This document shows, in pieces, positions 25,805-35,287 of a DNA stretch of 64,000 nucleotides (positions within the stretch are counted from its first letter, which is position 1; every line of letters starts with the position of its first letter). The DNA comes from Arthrobacter sp. P2b (GTDB lineage Bacteria; Actinomycetota; Actinomycetes; Actinomycetales; Micrococcaceae), in assembly GCF_900168295.1 (NCBI RefSeq), contig NZ_FVZL01000007.1, forward strand, positions 124,001-188,000, in the 5' to 3' direction. Below the pieces are notes generated by a model that worked only from the letters and a program-made list of their open reading frames with translations, searched no databases and was not told the DNA's origin. The translations under genes and the position numbers were made by a program.

Positions 25805-26400
25805 ACCAGGGCCAGCAGCACGGGAACCACGCCTAGGCAGATGAACGCCGGAAGCGAACACAGGCCCAGCGGAACCACCAGCTTCACCCCCAGTGAGGCT
25901 GCGCGCTTCTCAGCGGCCCGGAACCGTTCGCGGCGGAGCCGGGCGGCCTGGGCGTACAGGATGGCCGACGACGGTGCACCGGTCAGTGCAGCAAATCCCA
26001 GGGCATCGCGCAGTTCAAGGATCTCGGGAAGGCGGACGGCCGAGCTGCGCCAGGCGGTGTCCCAGTCGGCGCCGATGGCCAGGGCTGAGACAACAGGCCG
26101 GAGCGAATCGCTGTACCGGGCCGAAGCCGAGGCTGCCACCAGTTCAAGGCTGCGCCCAATGCTGGACCCTGCGTCAAGCATCGCGGCGACCAGTTCGAGC
26201 ATCATGGCCGTGTCCTTGAGACCGGGCCCTCCCCGGTTCCGCGTGGCACTCGCCGTCTGTTCCACACGCCCAGCCCCGTCCCCGGCCAGAGGCAGGCTGC
26301 GCAGGCGCTTCCTTGCCGCCCCGGGTCCGGCACAAACGAGGCAGGCAGCTGCGGCGAGCACCAGGAAGACGGCCAAGGCCAGGGCGTAGTTCCCGGTCAT
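25789..26400 (-). CDS. TadC-like type II/IV secretion inner-membrane protein
   Basis: A 203-residue integral membrane protein. A first helix (ALALAVFLVLAAAACLVC) is followed by a T2SSF-type cytoplasmic domain (MLELVAAMLDAGSSIGRSLELVA, then LRRERFRAAEKRAASLGVKLVVPL) and a last helix (LGLCSLPAFICLGVVPVLLAL). It pairs with TadB to form the platform for pilus assembly. ATG at 26398-26400 overlaps the tadB stop (ATGA). At about 200 residues it is shorter than proteobacterial TadC (about 300), usual for the actinobacterial set. Its end lies in a small repeat cluster. Confidence 0.78.
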   Translation of the reverse strand: MTGNYALALAVFLVLAAAACLVCAGPGAARKRLRSLPLAGDGAGRVEQTASATRNRGGPGLKDTAMMLELVAAMLDAGSSIGRSLELVAASASARYSDSLRPVVSALAIGADWDTAWRSSAVRLPEILELRDALGFAALTGAPSSAILYAQAARLRRERFRAAEKRAASLGVKLVVPLGLCSLPAFICLGVVPVLLALVPSGS

Positions 26401-27233
26401 GGCACCCCAGCGCCGGCTGCCGCCGCGACAAGCCGCGCCGACCAGACCCTTCCGGCCACGGTGAGCGCGACCCCGGCTGCCAGTGCTGCCAGCCCTAGGG
26501 GTGTGCCGAGCAGGATGGCGAGCGGGTCCACCCCCAGAGCCGCTCCGAGCCCCAGCCCCATGAGTGGAAGCCAGGTCAGGAGGCTCACTGTGGCCTTGGG
26601 ACCGGCGAGGGCGGTCTGCCGTGCTGCGTCGGCGTCGTCCTCCACTTCCAGCTGGGCGGCGAACCGGGTGAGCACGTCCGCAAGGGGACATCCGCTTGCT
26701 TCGGCGATGTCCAGGCAGGCGGCCAGCTCCGACCAGATCCGGGTCTCCCGGTCCCCGCCGGCAGGCGCGGCTGGCAGCGTCCGCCGGATTGCGTCCGATA
26801 CCGGGGTACCCCCGGCCGCCGCCGCGCGGGCAGAGCCGAGCACGGCGACTGACCCGGCGGACAACGCGCCGGAGGGGTGCTGCCGCGGGGATGGTGGGAA
26901 GCGGGGCGCCGCGGATGCGGGCAGGTGCGATGGCTGTTCGTGGCCGGGAGCCCCGTACACCACCCACAGTTCGTCCCACAGCCGGGCAGGGGTCCGCCCG
27001 CCTTTGAGCAGCGCCGCGAGTTGCTGGACCACGAGGGTCATAGGCGACCCCCGCATCATTTTCCCTTTCCTGGCTGCAGGCCTGGCCCGCGAAAAAATCC
27101 GCATTCCCATGGAAGCGGATGCGGGAGCCGAACCCTGACCTGCGGCACGGCGCAGCCGGCCCGGAGCCCCGTACGGCGGCTTGAGCAACAGCACCGCAGC
27201 AAGGCTCAGGGCCGCGGCCAGGAGGAAAATCAC
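26397..27233 (-). CDS. TadB-like inner-membrane protein
   Basis: A 278-residue platform protein. One N-terminal membrane helix (FLLAAALSLAAVLLL), then a T2SSF domain (WSELAACLDIAEASGCPLADVLTRFAAQLEVEDDADAAR...LAGPKATVSLLTWLP) and C-terminal helices (LAALAAGVALTVAGRVW). GTG at 27231-27233 overlaps the tadA stop by four bases and is favoured over longer frames that run into tadA. It acts with TadC and the TadA ATPase. Confidence 0.78.
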   Translation of the reverse strand: MIFLLAAALSLAAVLLLKPPYGAPGRLRRAAGQGSAPASASMGMRIFSRARPAARKGKMMRGSPMTLVVQQLAALLKGGRTPARLWDELWVVYGAPGHEQPSHLPASAAPRFPPSPRQHPSGALSAGSVAVLGSARAAAAGGTPVSDAIRRTLPAAPAGGDRETRIWSELAACLDIAEASGCPLADVLTRFAAQLEVEDDADAARQTALAGPKATVSLLTWLPLMGLGLGAALGVDPLAILLGTPLGLAALAAGVALTVAGRVWSARLVAAAAGAGVP

Positions 27234-28507
27234 GCGAGACTCTCCGGGTCCAGTCCCAGCCGGGCTGCCAGTGCGGGCCACGCCGGACCAACACCGGGCG
27301 CGGCAACCCCCGGCCCGGGAATCCCCGCCGGCCCGGCAACGCCCGCAGCCGTTCCCAGCGCCGGGACCACAGCAAGCCCGTCTGGACCATCACCGATCAG
27401 GCCCAGGCACGTTACCTCCCGGCCCCGGCGTGTCCGTTCTACGTGGATGACCACGTCGAGGGCGCTGGATGCCTGGAGCCGCACGGCATCAGGACCCAGC
27501 CCGGCCAGGGCGCCCAGGGCTGTCAGCCGGGCCGGAACAGCGGTGGCAGTGTTGGCATGGATTGTTCCGCCCCCGCCACTGTGTCCGGTGTTCATGGCAG
27601 TCAGAAGCTCCCGGACCTCCGCGCCGCGGCATTCACCCACCACCAGCCGGTCAGGGCGCATGCGCAGGGCCTGCCTGACCAGTTCGCCGAGGTCCACCTC
27701 GCCGCCGCCTTCAAGGTTCCCGTGGCGGGATTCCAGGGACACCACATGCGGATGGACGGGGTTCAGCTCGGACGCGTCCTCGATCAGGACCAGCCGCTCC
27801 TCCGGGGAGCACAAGCCCAGCAGGGTGGAGAGCAAGGTGGTCTTCCCGGATCCGGTGGCGCCGCTGATCAGGAAACTCAGCCTGTGCTCGACGACCCTCT
27901 CCAGGACAGCCTGCATCTGCGGGCCGAACATTCCGGCCGTGCCGAGTTCGTCCATGGTGAACACCCGTTCCCGCCGGATCCTGACGCTGAGTAGGGTCCC
28001 CGCCGTGGAGACCGGCGGGAGCACGGCGTGGACGCGGTAGCCGCCTGCCAGCCGCACATCCACGCAGGGCGAGCCGTCGTCCAGCCTGCGCCCGCCCGCC
28101 GCGACCAGCCTGCAGGCCAGTGCCCGCAGCTGGGTTTCACTGTCGAAAGCCACCGGCGTCCGCTCGATGCCGCGGCCCCTGTCCACCCAGACGGAATCAG
28201 GAGCGTTGACGAAAATGTCCGTGGCGGCAGGGTCCCGCGTGAGTTCCTGCAGCGGCCCCAGCCCGTTGAGTTCCGCGCTGATCCGTTCCGCAGCGGCGAG
28301 GGAACCGGCGGTGCCCAAAAGCTTGCCGGTGGCCTGCACAGCGGCGGCCACCCGCGAAGGCGTGACCGCCCCGGCCTCAGCCATCATGGACTCGCGGACC
28401 GATTCCAGAAGGCCGGCGTCCACGGTGCGCCTGCTGCGGAAATCCTGCTCGCGGCCGTCCCGCCTGCGGCCGCCCAAACCTGTTTCCAGTCCGGGCTGTT
28501 GCCTCAT
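27230..28507 (-). CDS. tadA: TadA family secretion ATPase
   Basis: Hexameric CpaF/TadA-type ATPase, 425 residues, that powers pilus assembly or secretion. The N-terminal domain (LNGLGPLQELTRDPAATDIFVNAPDSVWVDRG) is followed by Walker A GATGSGKTTLLS, the Asp box LVLIEDASEL, Walker B RLVVGECRGAE, and the His box HSGGGGTIHANTA. The C-terminus has a Gly/Pro/Ala-rich extension of about 45 residues. Start and stop both overlap neighbouring genes by four bases. Confidence 0.88.
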   Translation of the reverse strand: MRQQPGLETGLGGRRRDGREQDFRSRRTVDAGLLESVRESMMAEAGAVTPSRVAAAVQATGKLLGTAGSLAAAERISAELNGLGPLQELTRDPAATDIFVNAPDSVWVDRGRGIERTPVAFDSETQLRALACRLVAAGGRRLDDGSPCVDVRLAGGYRVHAVLPPVSTAGTLLSVRIRRERVFTMDELGTAGMFGPQMQAVLERVVEHRLSFLISGATGSGKTTLLSTLLGLCSPEERLVLIEDASELNPVHPHVVSLESRHGNLEGGGEVDLGELVRQALRMRPDRLVVGECRGAEVRELLTAMNTGHSGGGGTIHANTATAVPARLTALGALAGLGPDAVRLQASSALDVVIHVERTRRGREVTCLGLIGDGPDGLAVVPALGTAAGVAGPAGIPGPGVAAPGVGPAWPALAARLGLDPESLA

Positions 28508-29706
28508 GCCGGCCCTCCCACCGGCATATCGTCACCGAGCAGGTCGAGGACCGACGCGGCAAAGTGGCGGACGCCCCGCCGCTTGCCGAGGTCCAGGAGC
28601 CGCCCGGATTCCGTGGCTGCGGCCACACCGCGCAGTTCGGGCACCCGGCCCTGGACAGGCAGTCCAATCGCCTCGGAGAGCAGCGAGCCGTCCAGCGCTG
28701 CGCCGGGTTTCCCCCGGACCAGGAGGGCAGCCTCAACCGGCGGAAATTCCTGCAGCAGCCGCACGGCCGCCACGGCTGCCTTGAGCTGCGCGGGAACCAC
28801 GAGCAAAATACGGTCGCAGTCCCAGGCAAAGGCCTGCAGCGGCTCTGTCCTGCGCCCGATGTCCACCACCACCAGTTCATAACCCCGCCGGGCAGCGTCG
28901 AGTACTCCCACGGTGGTAGCAGCGGCGACCGGAGCCGGCTGGTCCCTGCTGGCGGGCCATGACAGGAACGAGAACCCGCCGGCTATGGGCAGGGAGTCCG
29001 ACAACTGTGCCGGGTCGATGCTGCCCCTCGCCTCGGCGAGATCGGGCCAGCGCAGCCCCGGGTTTTCCTCTGCAGCGATGGCGAGTTCCAGGCCGCCGCC
29101 CCAGGGATCGCCGTCAACGAGCAGCACGCGCACTCCCAGGCCTGCCGCTGCCTGCGCTATCCAAACGGCAGCAGTGGTTGCGCCGGCACCGCCGCACCCG
29201 CCGGTCACGCCGAGGACCAGCCCTCCCGGGCCGGGCGATTTGGACCGGCTGAGGTGGTCAGCCAACCACGCCGCCGCGTCCGGCAGGACGGCAACCCGTT
29301 CTGCTCCCAAGGCTGCGGCGAGGTGCCACAGGCTGTCGCCTTCACCGTCGAGGCCCACCAGGACCGCGGGTGCCCGGCGCCGCGGGGGCAGCTCGCGGAT
29401 GTCGCTCCCCACCAAAACTGCGCCGGCCCCGTCCCAGTGCCTGCTGGCCCCGGCAGCGTCAGCCGCGACCCGAAGATGCGCTCCGGCGGCGGCAACAATC
29501 CGCTCCACCTCGGCCCGGAGAAACGCCGACGACGTCACCAGGAGCACGTCATCGGAACCCTCCGGCAACCAGGAATCGGCCCTGTCCCCTGGACCTGCCT
29601 CTCCGGGACTGAATATTCCCAGCTGTCCCGCCCCGGAAGGCCGCAGCTTTCCGCCGCCGGAACTGCCCTGCTCGGTGTGGGAAGGGGTCAACTGGTGCCT
29701 GCTCAT
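28504..29706 (-). CDS. Ssd/CpaE/TadZ-like ATPase-fold protein
   Basis: A 400-residue P-loop-fold protein that heads the Tad operon. The N-terminal half is a receiver-like domain (DDVLLVTSSAFLRAEVERIVAAAGAHLRV); the C-terminal half is MinD/ParA-like. The nucleotide loop is GVTGGCGGAGATTAA: the lysines of the normal deviant Walker A (KGGxGKT) are absent, as in Rv3660c (Ssd), so hydrolysis is doubtful. Related TadZ/CpaE proteins place the pilus machine at a pole or septum. ATG at 29706 is preferred; it has no ribosome site, and AAGAGT lies six bases upstream, a possible leaderless promoter. GTG at 29721 is the alternative. Confidence 0.75.
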   Translation of the reverse strand: MSRHQLTPSHTEQGSSGGGKLRPSGAGQLGIFSPGEAGPGDRADSWLPEGSDDVLLVTSSAFLRAEVERIVAAAGAHLRVAADAAGASRHWDGAGAVLVGSDIRELPPRRRAPAVLVGLDGEGDSLWHLAAALGAERVAVLPDAAAWLADHLSRSKSPGPGGLVLGVTGGCGGAGATTAAVWIAQAAAGLGVRVLLVDGDPWGGGLELAIAAEENPGLRWPDLAEARGSIDPAQLSDSLPIAGGFSFLSWPASRDQPAPVAAATTVGVLDAARRGYELVVVDIGRRTEPLQAFAWDCDRILLVVPAQLKAAVAAVRLLQEFPPVEAALLVRGKPGAALDGSLLSEAIGLPVQGRVPELRGVAAATESGRLLDLGKRRGVRHFAASVLDLLGDDMPVGGPA

Positions 29707-29836
29707 GGGGCCACTCTTCACGGCCGGCCGAAGCCACGTAAGGGATCACGGCCGCTATGTGGAAAAGCCCGACGAGGCAGTCATCCGGAAGCCACACCGT
29801 CAGCGGGGCCGCCGGAAAACAGGGCACAATTGGACC

Positions 29837-31555
29837 ATGTACCTGCTGCTCGCCGCCCACCCCGACGGCGTGGCCCTGCAGGAGCTGACGCAGGCCGGAC
29901 TCCCCCAGCCAGCCAACCCCGAACCGCGCCTTGTGGACCGAAGCGGCCTGGCCGCCGTCGTCCGCGATCTGGAAACGAGGCGGCCCGGCGGGCAGCCGCC
30001 CCGCTGGATCTGGCACCGCACCCGGGACTGGTATCCGGACCTGCTCGCGGCCGGCGTGGAGCTGGAGCGGTGCTACGACATCAGCCTCTGTGGGAACATC
30101 CTGGCCTTTTCGCAGTTCAGTGCCCACACCGAGTACGCGCGCAACGCCGTCAGGATGCCGGTGGATGATCCGTTGCTCCCGCCAAAGGCGCTCCTGCCGC
30201 CCCGTCCGCCGGCGGAGCAGGGCGCCTTGTTCGACGAACCCGAGACCGGTCCCGCACCGCGGTACACCCCGGACGAACTCCGGTCCGAATACGCCGCCCA
30301 GCAGGATGCCCTGGCGGCGGCGGACACCGGGGAGAACCGGCGCAGCCGGCTGCAGCTGCTGCTGGCCGCTGAATCCGCCGGCGCCATGATCGCCGCGGAA
30401 ATGCAGCATACCGGCGTCCCATGGAGGGAGGATCTGCACGAGAAGATCCTCGTTGAGTACCTGGGGCCCCGCCCGCCCGCGGGCCAGCGGCCGGCCCGGC
30501 TGGAGGCGCTGAACTCGGAGCTCCGTGAGCTGCTGAACTCGCCCACGCTGAACCCCGATTCCCCGCAGGACCTGATGCGCGCCCTGCACCGCAACGGAAT
30601 CGAGGTGAACAGCACCCGAAAGTGGGAGCTGAAGGAATCGAACCACCCGGCCATCGGGCCACTGCTGGAGTACAAGAAGCTGTCCCGGCTGCACACCGCC
30701 AACGGCTGGGCGTGGCTTGACGCGTGGGTTGCCGGCGGCAGGTTCCGGCCCGAATACGTGGTGGGCGGGGTGGTATCCGGCCGCTGGGCCTCCCGCGGGG
30801 GCGGCGCCCTGCAGATCCCCCGCCAGGTCCGCGGTGCCGTGCACGCCGATCCGGGCCACAAGCTGATCGTCGCGGACGCCTCACAGCTGGAGCCGCGCGT
30901 GCTGGTTGCATTGGCCAGGGACGCCGTCATGGCTGAGGCTGCCCGGGACCAGGACCTGTATGCAGGCATCGCCGCCAAGGGGTTCGGCGGTGACCGGGCG
31001 AAGGCGAAGGTGGCCCTGCTGGGTGCCATGTACGGCGCCACCTCGGGCGAATCCGGCCGCCTGATGCCCCAGTTGGCACGGACCTATCCGCGTGCGGTGG
31101 ACTTCGTGGAACGCGCGGCGCGCGCCGGCGAATCAGGCGGCACCGTGACCACGCGGCTGGGCCGCAGCAGCCCGCCGCCGTCGGAGCGATGGTTGCAGAG
31201 CCAGCGCTCCACCACCGCGGAGGAGCAGCGCCGTGCAGAGTCCATTGCCCGGTCCCGGGGCCGCTTCACGCGGAACTTCGTGGTCCAGGGCTCGGCGGCA
31301 GACTGGGCGGCGTGCTGGCTTGCCGAATTACGACGACGGCTGCGCAGCCTCCGCACGGAAGGCACCGTGGGTGCCGAACTGGTCTTTTTCCTCCACGACG
31401 AGGTGATGGTCCACGCGCCCGCAGAGAAAGTGGGCGCCTGCATCAAGGCCATCGAAGACGCGGCCAGCGCGGCCAAGGAGTTGCTGTTCGGCCCCATCCC
31501 GGTTGAGTTTCCGGTCAGCGTGGCCGTGGTTGATTCCTACGACCACGCAAAGTAA
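29837..31555 (+). CDS. Family A DNA polymerase (bifunctional exonuclease/polymerase type)
   Basis: A 572-residue PolA-type enzyme without the 5' nuclease domain. Polymerase motif A is VADASQLEPRVL, motif B is RAKAKVALLGAMYG, and motif C is FLHDEVMVH. The N-terminal 150 residues resemble a 3'-5' exonuclease (WIWHRTRDWYPDLLAAGVELERCYDISLCG), but I find no DxE first metal motif, so proofreading may be lost. This is an accessory polymerase; its role, possibly repair, is not known. ATG at 29837 follows CACAAT by six bases (leaderless). It is divergent from the Tad operon. Confidence 0.82.
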   Translation: MYLLLAAHPDGVALQELTQAGLPQPANPEPRLVDRSGLAAVVRDLETRRPGGQPPRWIWHRTRDWYPDLLAAGVELERCYDISLCGNILAFSQFSAHTEYARNAVRMPVDDPLLPPKALLPPRPPAEQGALFDEPETGPAPRYTPDELRSEYAAQQDALAAADTGENRRSRLQLLLAAESAGAMIAAEMQHTGVPWREDLHEKILVEYLGPRPPAGQRPARLEALNSELRELLNSPTLNPDSPQDLMRALHRNGIEVNSTRKWELKESNHPAIGPLLEYKKLSRLHTANGWAWLDAWVAGGRFRPEYVVGGVVSGRWASRGGGALQIPRQVRGAVHADPGHKLIVADASQLEPRVLVALARDAVMAEAARDQDLYAGIAAKGFGGDRAKAKVALLGAMYGATSGESGRLMPQLARTYPRAVDFVERAARAGESGGTVTTRLGRSSPPPSERWLQSQRSTTAEEQRRAESIARSRGRFTRNFVVQGSAADWAACWLAELRRRLRSLRTEGTVGAELVFFLHDEVMVHAPAEKVGACIKAIEDAASAAKELLFGPIPVEFPVSVAVVDSYDHAK

Positions 31556-31704
31556 CTGGCTGCACGGCCCTCAGTTAAGGAAAAGTAACCTACCCGGCAG
31601 TAGCTCGACGGGCAGCGTGACGGACGTTACAGTTCATACCGGTGACTGAGGCAGATCGGCGCCAAAGATGATGCAAAGACGCATACCCAGGGGAGGTCCG
31701 GCAT

Positions 31705-31896
31705 ATGGCGGGCAGGTTTGAAATTCATCGAGTTGGAGACGAGTCGTACCGGCTGCGGCTCACGGACGCTGAAGGCAACATTGTTGCCGTTTCACCCAAC
31801 TTCAAGTCGCTGAACACACTGGTTGACGGCATCAAGGCGATGCGGGAGAACGCAGCAACAGGCGTAGTGGTGGACCTGCGGCAGCAGCAAGCCTAA
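31705..31896 (+). CDS. DUF1508 (YegP-type) protein
   Basis: A 63-residue single-domain member of the DUF1508/UPF0339 family: FEIHRVGDESYRLRLTDAEGNIVAVSPNFKSLNTLVDGIKAMRENA. The family forms a small alpha/beta unit usually found in tandem pairs; here there is one copy. ATG at 31705 has GGGGAGG a few bases upstream. Function unknown; relatives have been linked to stress responses. A hairpin at 31910-31938 follows. Confidence 0.85.
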   Translation: MAGRFEIHRVGDESYRLRLTDAEGNIVAVSPNFKSLNTLVDGIKAMRENAATGVVVDLRQQQA

Positions 31897-31909
31897 GCCT
31901 GGAGTTTTA

Positions 31910-31938
31910 CGGGCGCCCGGCACCATAACGGGCGCCCG
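31910..31938. terminator. Hairpin of two CGGGCGCCCG units
   Basis: CGGGCGCCCG at 31910-31919 and again at 31929-31938. Each is self-palindromic and they pair with each other around a nine-base loop. It lies between the convergent DUF1508 and NUDIX genes and probably works in both directions. No T-run. Confidence 0.55.
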
Positions 31939-31987
31939 CACCAGACCGGGCAGCCGCGCTCAAAGGCGCGCGTGGCTCCCTTACTCT

Positions 31988-32665
31988 TTACACCCCCATC
32001 GGATGCAGGCGGTTCCGGTCCCACGGAACGGACCAGCCAAGCTGGTCGAAAAGCCCGCTCAGGACAATCCCGGTAAACCCCCACACCACCACGCCGTTGA
32101 CGGTAAAGGCGGGGCTGTCGAAGGTCCGGCCGGCCCGGTGGACGGTAGCCATCACCCGGTTGTCCGGATCCAGCAGGTCCCGGACGGGGATCCTGAAAAC
32201 CTGCGAGGATTCCGCGTAGTCCACCACCCGCACGGGTGACGGGGACCGCCACCAGCCCAGCACTGGTGTTACCAGGAAATTGCTGTGAGCCAGGCCGAGC
32301 TGCTGGAGTGTGCCCAGGACTTCGACCCCGTCTGACTCGAGCCCGGTTTCCTCTACTGCTTCCCGGAGCGCTGCCTGCACGGCAGTTTCGTTGGCATCGA
32401 TGCTGCCGCCGGGAAACGCCACCTGCCCCGGGTGCGATCCCAGGGTGTGGGCCCGTTCCAGGAGCAGCACATCGAGGTCGGCGGGCGCCAGCGGCTTGCC
32501 GGAGGTGGCCGGAACATCGTCCAGCGCGCCGAAGAGCATCAGGACGGCAGCCTTGCGCGCCCGCTCCTCGTCCACCGTCAGGGCAGCCCATCGGGGGTCA
32601 GGGGCGGCGGCTGACCCGGATTCGGCCCGGCGCGCCAGTTCCAGAAGGTCTTCGCGGGCGCTCAC
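31988..32665 (-). CDS. NUDIX hydrolase, CoA pyrophosphatase type
   Basis: A 225-residue NUDIX enzyme. The CoA-binding signature [20 protein letters not shown] precedes the NUDIX box ([24 protein letters not shown]), the pattern of CoA diphosphatases such as YeaB/NudL. GTG at 32663-32665 overlaps the nth stop by four bases (GTGA), so it is coupled to nth. It probably hydrolyses CoA or its oxidised derivatives in the cytoplasm. Confidence 0.85.
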   Translation of the reverse strand: MSAREDLLELARRAESGSAAAPDPRWAALTVDEERARKAAVLMLFGALDDVPATSGKPLAPADLDVLLLERAHTLGSHPGQVAFPGGSIDANETAVQAALREAVEETGLESDGVEVLGTLQQLGLAHSNFLVTPVLGWWRSPSPVRVVDYAESSQVFRIPVRDLLDPDNRVMATVHRAGRTFDSPAFTVNGVVVWGFTGIVLSGLFDQLGWSVPWDRNRLHPMGV

Positions 32666-33516
32666 AGGGTCCGCTTCCGGGAGGCCATCCTGATTTCGGC
32701 GGCACGGTGGGTTTCAGCGAGCAGCTCCGCCAACAGCGCCTCGCTGCCGGGTGCGAGCTCGTACTTGAGGAGTTTGGCCGCCTTCACCGGATCCGTTTCG
32801 CCCATGCCGTAACTGGGGCACCAGTTGGCCACCGGGCACGACCCGCACGCCGGTTTCCGGGAGTGGCAGACGCGCCGGCCGTGGAACACCACGCGGTGCG
32901 AAAGCATGGTCCAGTCCTTCGGCTCGAAGAGTTCGGCCACATCAGACTCGATCTGCACCGGGTCTTCCGATTGCGTCCAGCCGAACCTGCGGGCCAGCCG
33001 TCCGAAGTGGGTGTCCACCGTGATGCCGGGGATGCCGAACGCGTTCCCGAGCACCACGTTGGCGGTCTTGCGTCCAACCCCCGGAAGGGTGACAAGGTCC
33101 TCGAGCCGGCCGGGCACCACGCCATTGAACTCGTCCACCAGCCGGGTGGCCAGTGCGATGAGGTTCCGGGACTTGGCCCGGAAGAAGCCGGTGGGCTTGA
33201 TGATCTCTTCGAGCCGGGAGGGGTCGGCCTCGGCCATGGCCCGCGCGTCCGGGTACTTCTGGAAGAGCAGCGGCGTGATTTGGTTGACCGTCACATCCGT
33301 GGTCTGGGCCGACAGCACGGTAGCCACCAGCAGCTCGAAAGGGTTGGTGAAATCCAGCTCCGCGTGTGCGTACGGGTACTTTTCGGCCAAAGCCCTGTTG
33401 ATGCGCCGCGCCCGCCGCTTCAGGGCGAGCACCGACTCGGAGGAAACCACCGGCATGCCGGCGGCTTGGCCGGCGGCAGCCTTCCCTCCGCCGGCCTTGG
33501 CCCGGGGCGCGGCCAT
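32662..33516 (-). CDS. nth: Endonuclease III (DNA glycosylase/AP lyase)
   Basis: Base-excision repair enzyme of 284 residues that removes oxidised pyrimidines. The helix-hairpin-helix [11 protein letters not shown] supplies the catalytic Lys150; the catalytic Asp168 follows in TVDTHFGRL. The [4Fe-4S] cluster ligands are Cys217-x6-Cys224-x2-Cys227-x5-Cys233. An Ala/Gly/Lys-rich N-terminal extension of about 25 residues precedes the core. The C-terminal 50 residues after the cluster exceed E. coli Nth. It lies between a membrane-protein gene (5 bases upstream) and the coupled NUDIX gene. Confidence 0.94.
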   Translation of the reverse strand: MAAPRAKAGGGKAAAGQAAGMPVVSSESVLALKRRARRINRALAEKYPYAHAELDFTNPFELLVATVLSAQTTDVTVNQITPLLFQKYPDARAMAEADPSRLEEIIKPTGFFRAKSRNLIALATRLVDEFNGVVPGRLEDLVTLPGVGRKTANVVLGNAFGIPGITVDTHFGRLARRFGWTQSEDPVQIESDVAELFEPKDWTMLSHRVVFHGRRVCHSRKPACGSCPVANWCPSYGMGETDPVKAAKLLKYELAPGSEALLAELLAETHRAAEIRMASRKRTL

Positions 33517-33521
33517 GGGCG

Positions 33522-34877
33522 TTAGCCGCGCTCGATGTTGCTGAGGTCCCGCAGGACGCCCAGCCGCCCGTCGGTGTGCTGGACCAGGAACTCGTGGCCG
33601 CGGTCCTCAAGGGCAAGGACCCACCCGCCCGGCTCAATAACGAAGGCCGGGGCCCCGGTGCGGGGGTCGTAGGCGGTACGGTGCTGGGCGACAGCGAACC
33701 AGAACGCCTCATGGATGGGCAGTTCGTCCGATTCGCCGTGCCGGCTGGCAGGGTCCACGGTGGCCCCAATGGGTTCCTCGGAGCGGACCTGCTGATGGAC
33801 GGCAGTTGCCGCCGGCGGTTCCCACGTGCTCCTCGCCGCGGAGGCAGCCAGCTGGGCGCCGCCGTCGTGATGGGACATCGCGGATGAACCGCCTGCCCCG
33901 GCACCTACGGGCACATCCCCGAACTGCGTCTCTTCTGCGGCAGGCGCGGAGGCGGGACGGACGACGTCGGCTGCCTGGGTTGGCGGGCCGGCGTCAACTT
34001 CGGGCGCCCGGTCGGACACTTCGGGGGCGGTGGATACAGGACCACCAGCAGCGGGTCCGCCCGCCGCAGCGACGCCGGCGGATGGGACGGCGGCGGTAGC
34101 AGGTGAATGCGGCGCGGCTGCCGTGGGAACGGCCGCAGTGGCCGGTGCATGATGGGTGGGTCCGGGCTGGACGGCCGAGGATCCGGCGCCGGCACCGCCG
34201 AACAGCTTTCCGCCGGCAGCGCCCAGCAGCTTCCCGCCGCCGGGCTTGGACGCGGACTCGGGCTTGGGCTGCTTGGGTGCACGGGGCTTCTGGACCGGGG
34301 CGGCTGCCTCACGGGCCACCACATGCGCCGGCACCTCAGCGCGGTCCTTGAAATCGCCCGAAAGGTACGGCAGGAAGCGGCCCAGGACCGTTGCAGCGAA
34401 CAGGATCAGGGAGCCGATCAGGCCCACCAGCAGGCTGGGCACGTACGCGCCTGCCACGGACAAAAAGAAGAAGGCGACGGCGAAGCAGGCCACCACCGAC
34501 GCGAACTGGTCGATGGAGAGGGAGCCGATGCGGATTTTGGTGGCGGGTGCCAGCCTGCGCGCGGCAAAAAGGGCGCTGACGATGAGGGGAAGGATGATGC
34601 CCAATCCCAGGAAGAAGAGGTTGTTCAGGTTCCACAGGTTGTAGCGGCCGCCGAAGATGGGCAGCAGCGAAGCGATGAACAGGATGAGGGTGGCGGCAAA
34701 CACGGCCAGGTCCCGCACGGTGAACGGACCGAGCACTGCCTGGTTGGCGTCCTTGGCAAGGCCTGCCGGCTTCCCTTCGGACGTGGCCTGCTGGCCTGCC
34801 CCGGTGGCGGGTCCGGCGGCGCCGGAACCTGCCGCGGTATCAGGGCCGGTCTTCTGGCCAAAGCTTTGCTGGTTCAT
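33522..34877 (-). CDS. Membrane protein with Ala/Pro-rich linker, unknown function
   Basis: A 451-residue protein in three parts. Four membrane helices lie at about residues 40-175 ([83 protein letters not shown]). Then come about 190 residues of Ala/Pro/Gly/Ser-rich, probably disordered sequence. A compact C-terminal 70-residue domain ends [37 protein letters not shown] do not recognise a family. ATG at 34875-34877 has AAGGAG six bases upstream. It precedes nth by five bases, so co-transcription is likely. Confidence 0.68.
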   Translation of the reverse strand: MNQQSFGQKTGPDTAAGSGAAGPATGAGQQATSEGKPAGLAKDANQAVLGPFTVRDLAVFAATLILFIASLLPIFGGRYNLWNLNNLFFLGLGIILPLIVSALFAARRLAPATKIRIGSLSIDQFASVVACFAVAFFFLSVAGAYVPSLLVGLIGSLILFAATVLGRFLPYLSGDFKDRAEVPAHVVAREAAAPVQKPRAPKQPKPESASKPGGGKLLGAAGGKLFGGAGAGSSAVQPGPTHHAPATAAVPTAAAPHSPATAAVPSAGVAAAGGPAAGGPVSTAPEVSDRAPEVDAGPPTQAADVVRPASAPAAEETQFGDVPVGAGAGGSSAMSHHDGGAQLAASAARSTWEPPAATAVHQQVRSEEPIGATVDPASRHGESDELPIHEAFWFAVAQHRTAYDPRTGAPAFVIEPGGWVLALEDRGHEFLVQHTDGRLGVLRDLSNIERG

Positions 34878-35287
34878 TCTGTTCTCCTTAGCGTGGCGGC
34901 ACCGGGGCCGGCATGGCCCCGATATCGTGCCGTCGTAACACCGGTTCCGCCGCGGCCACGCGCAGTTGCGCCTGTCCACAGCGGTCCGAAGTGAAGTCAC
35001 AATTCCATTTCAGCCTAGTCAACAGCCGGGCTGATCACTAGCTGAACGGCGCCGCCGGGGGCGTCCTCCCGACGGCGGGCCCAACCATTCACCGCTTAAT
35101 GGACGCCGCTCGCGGGTACGTCTGTGACAGGGCACACATGTATGTCCGGGCAAGCATTAGTCTTGATTCCGGAACAGCTCTTTGCGGTATGTCCGTGATC
35201 GGCCGGTGCCCAACGTCGTGCGTGCGGCGGAGCCCGGCCGGCAGCCACCATGCCGCGCAGCAAAGATCGATGAATGATGAGGTTCAC
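34878..35287. other. 410-base divergent gap upstream of acsA
   Basis: Between the minus-strand membrane-protein gene and plus-strand acsA. It holds a Crp/GlxR-like site at 35123-35138 and a loose promoter candidate downstream of it (TTGATT near 35162, TATGTC near 35187). I see no convincing small gene here. Confidence 0.6.
35123..35138. promoter_or_regulatory. Crp/GlxR-like binding site upstream of acsA
   Basis: TGTGACAGGGCACACA matches the cAMP-receptor consensus TGTGA-N6-TCACA at nine of ten fixed positions. It is 150 bases upstream of the acsA start, a distance that suits activation. A Crp-family gene lies at 50572 in this window, and acs is under Crp control in several bacteria. Confidence 0.55.
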
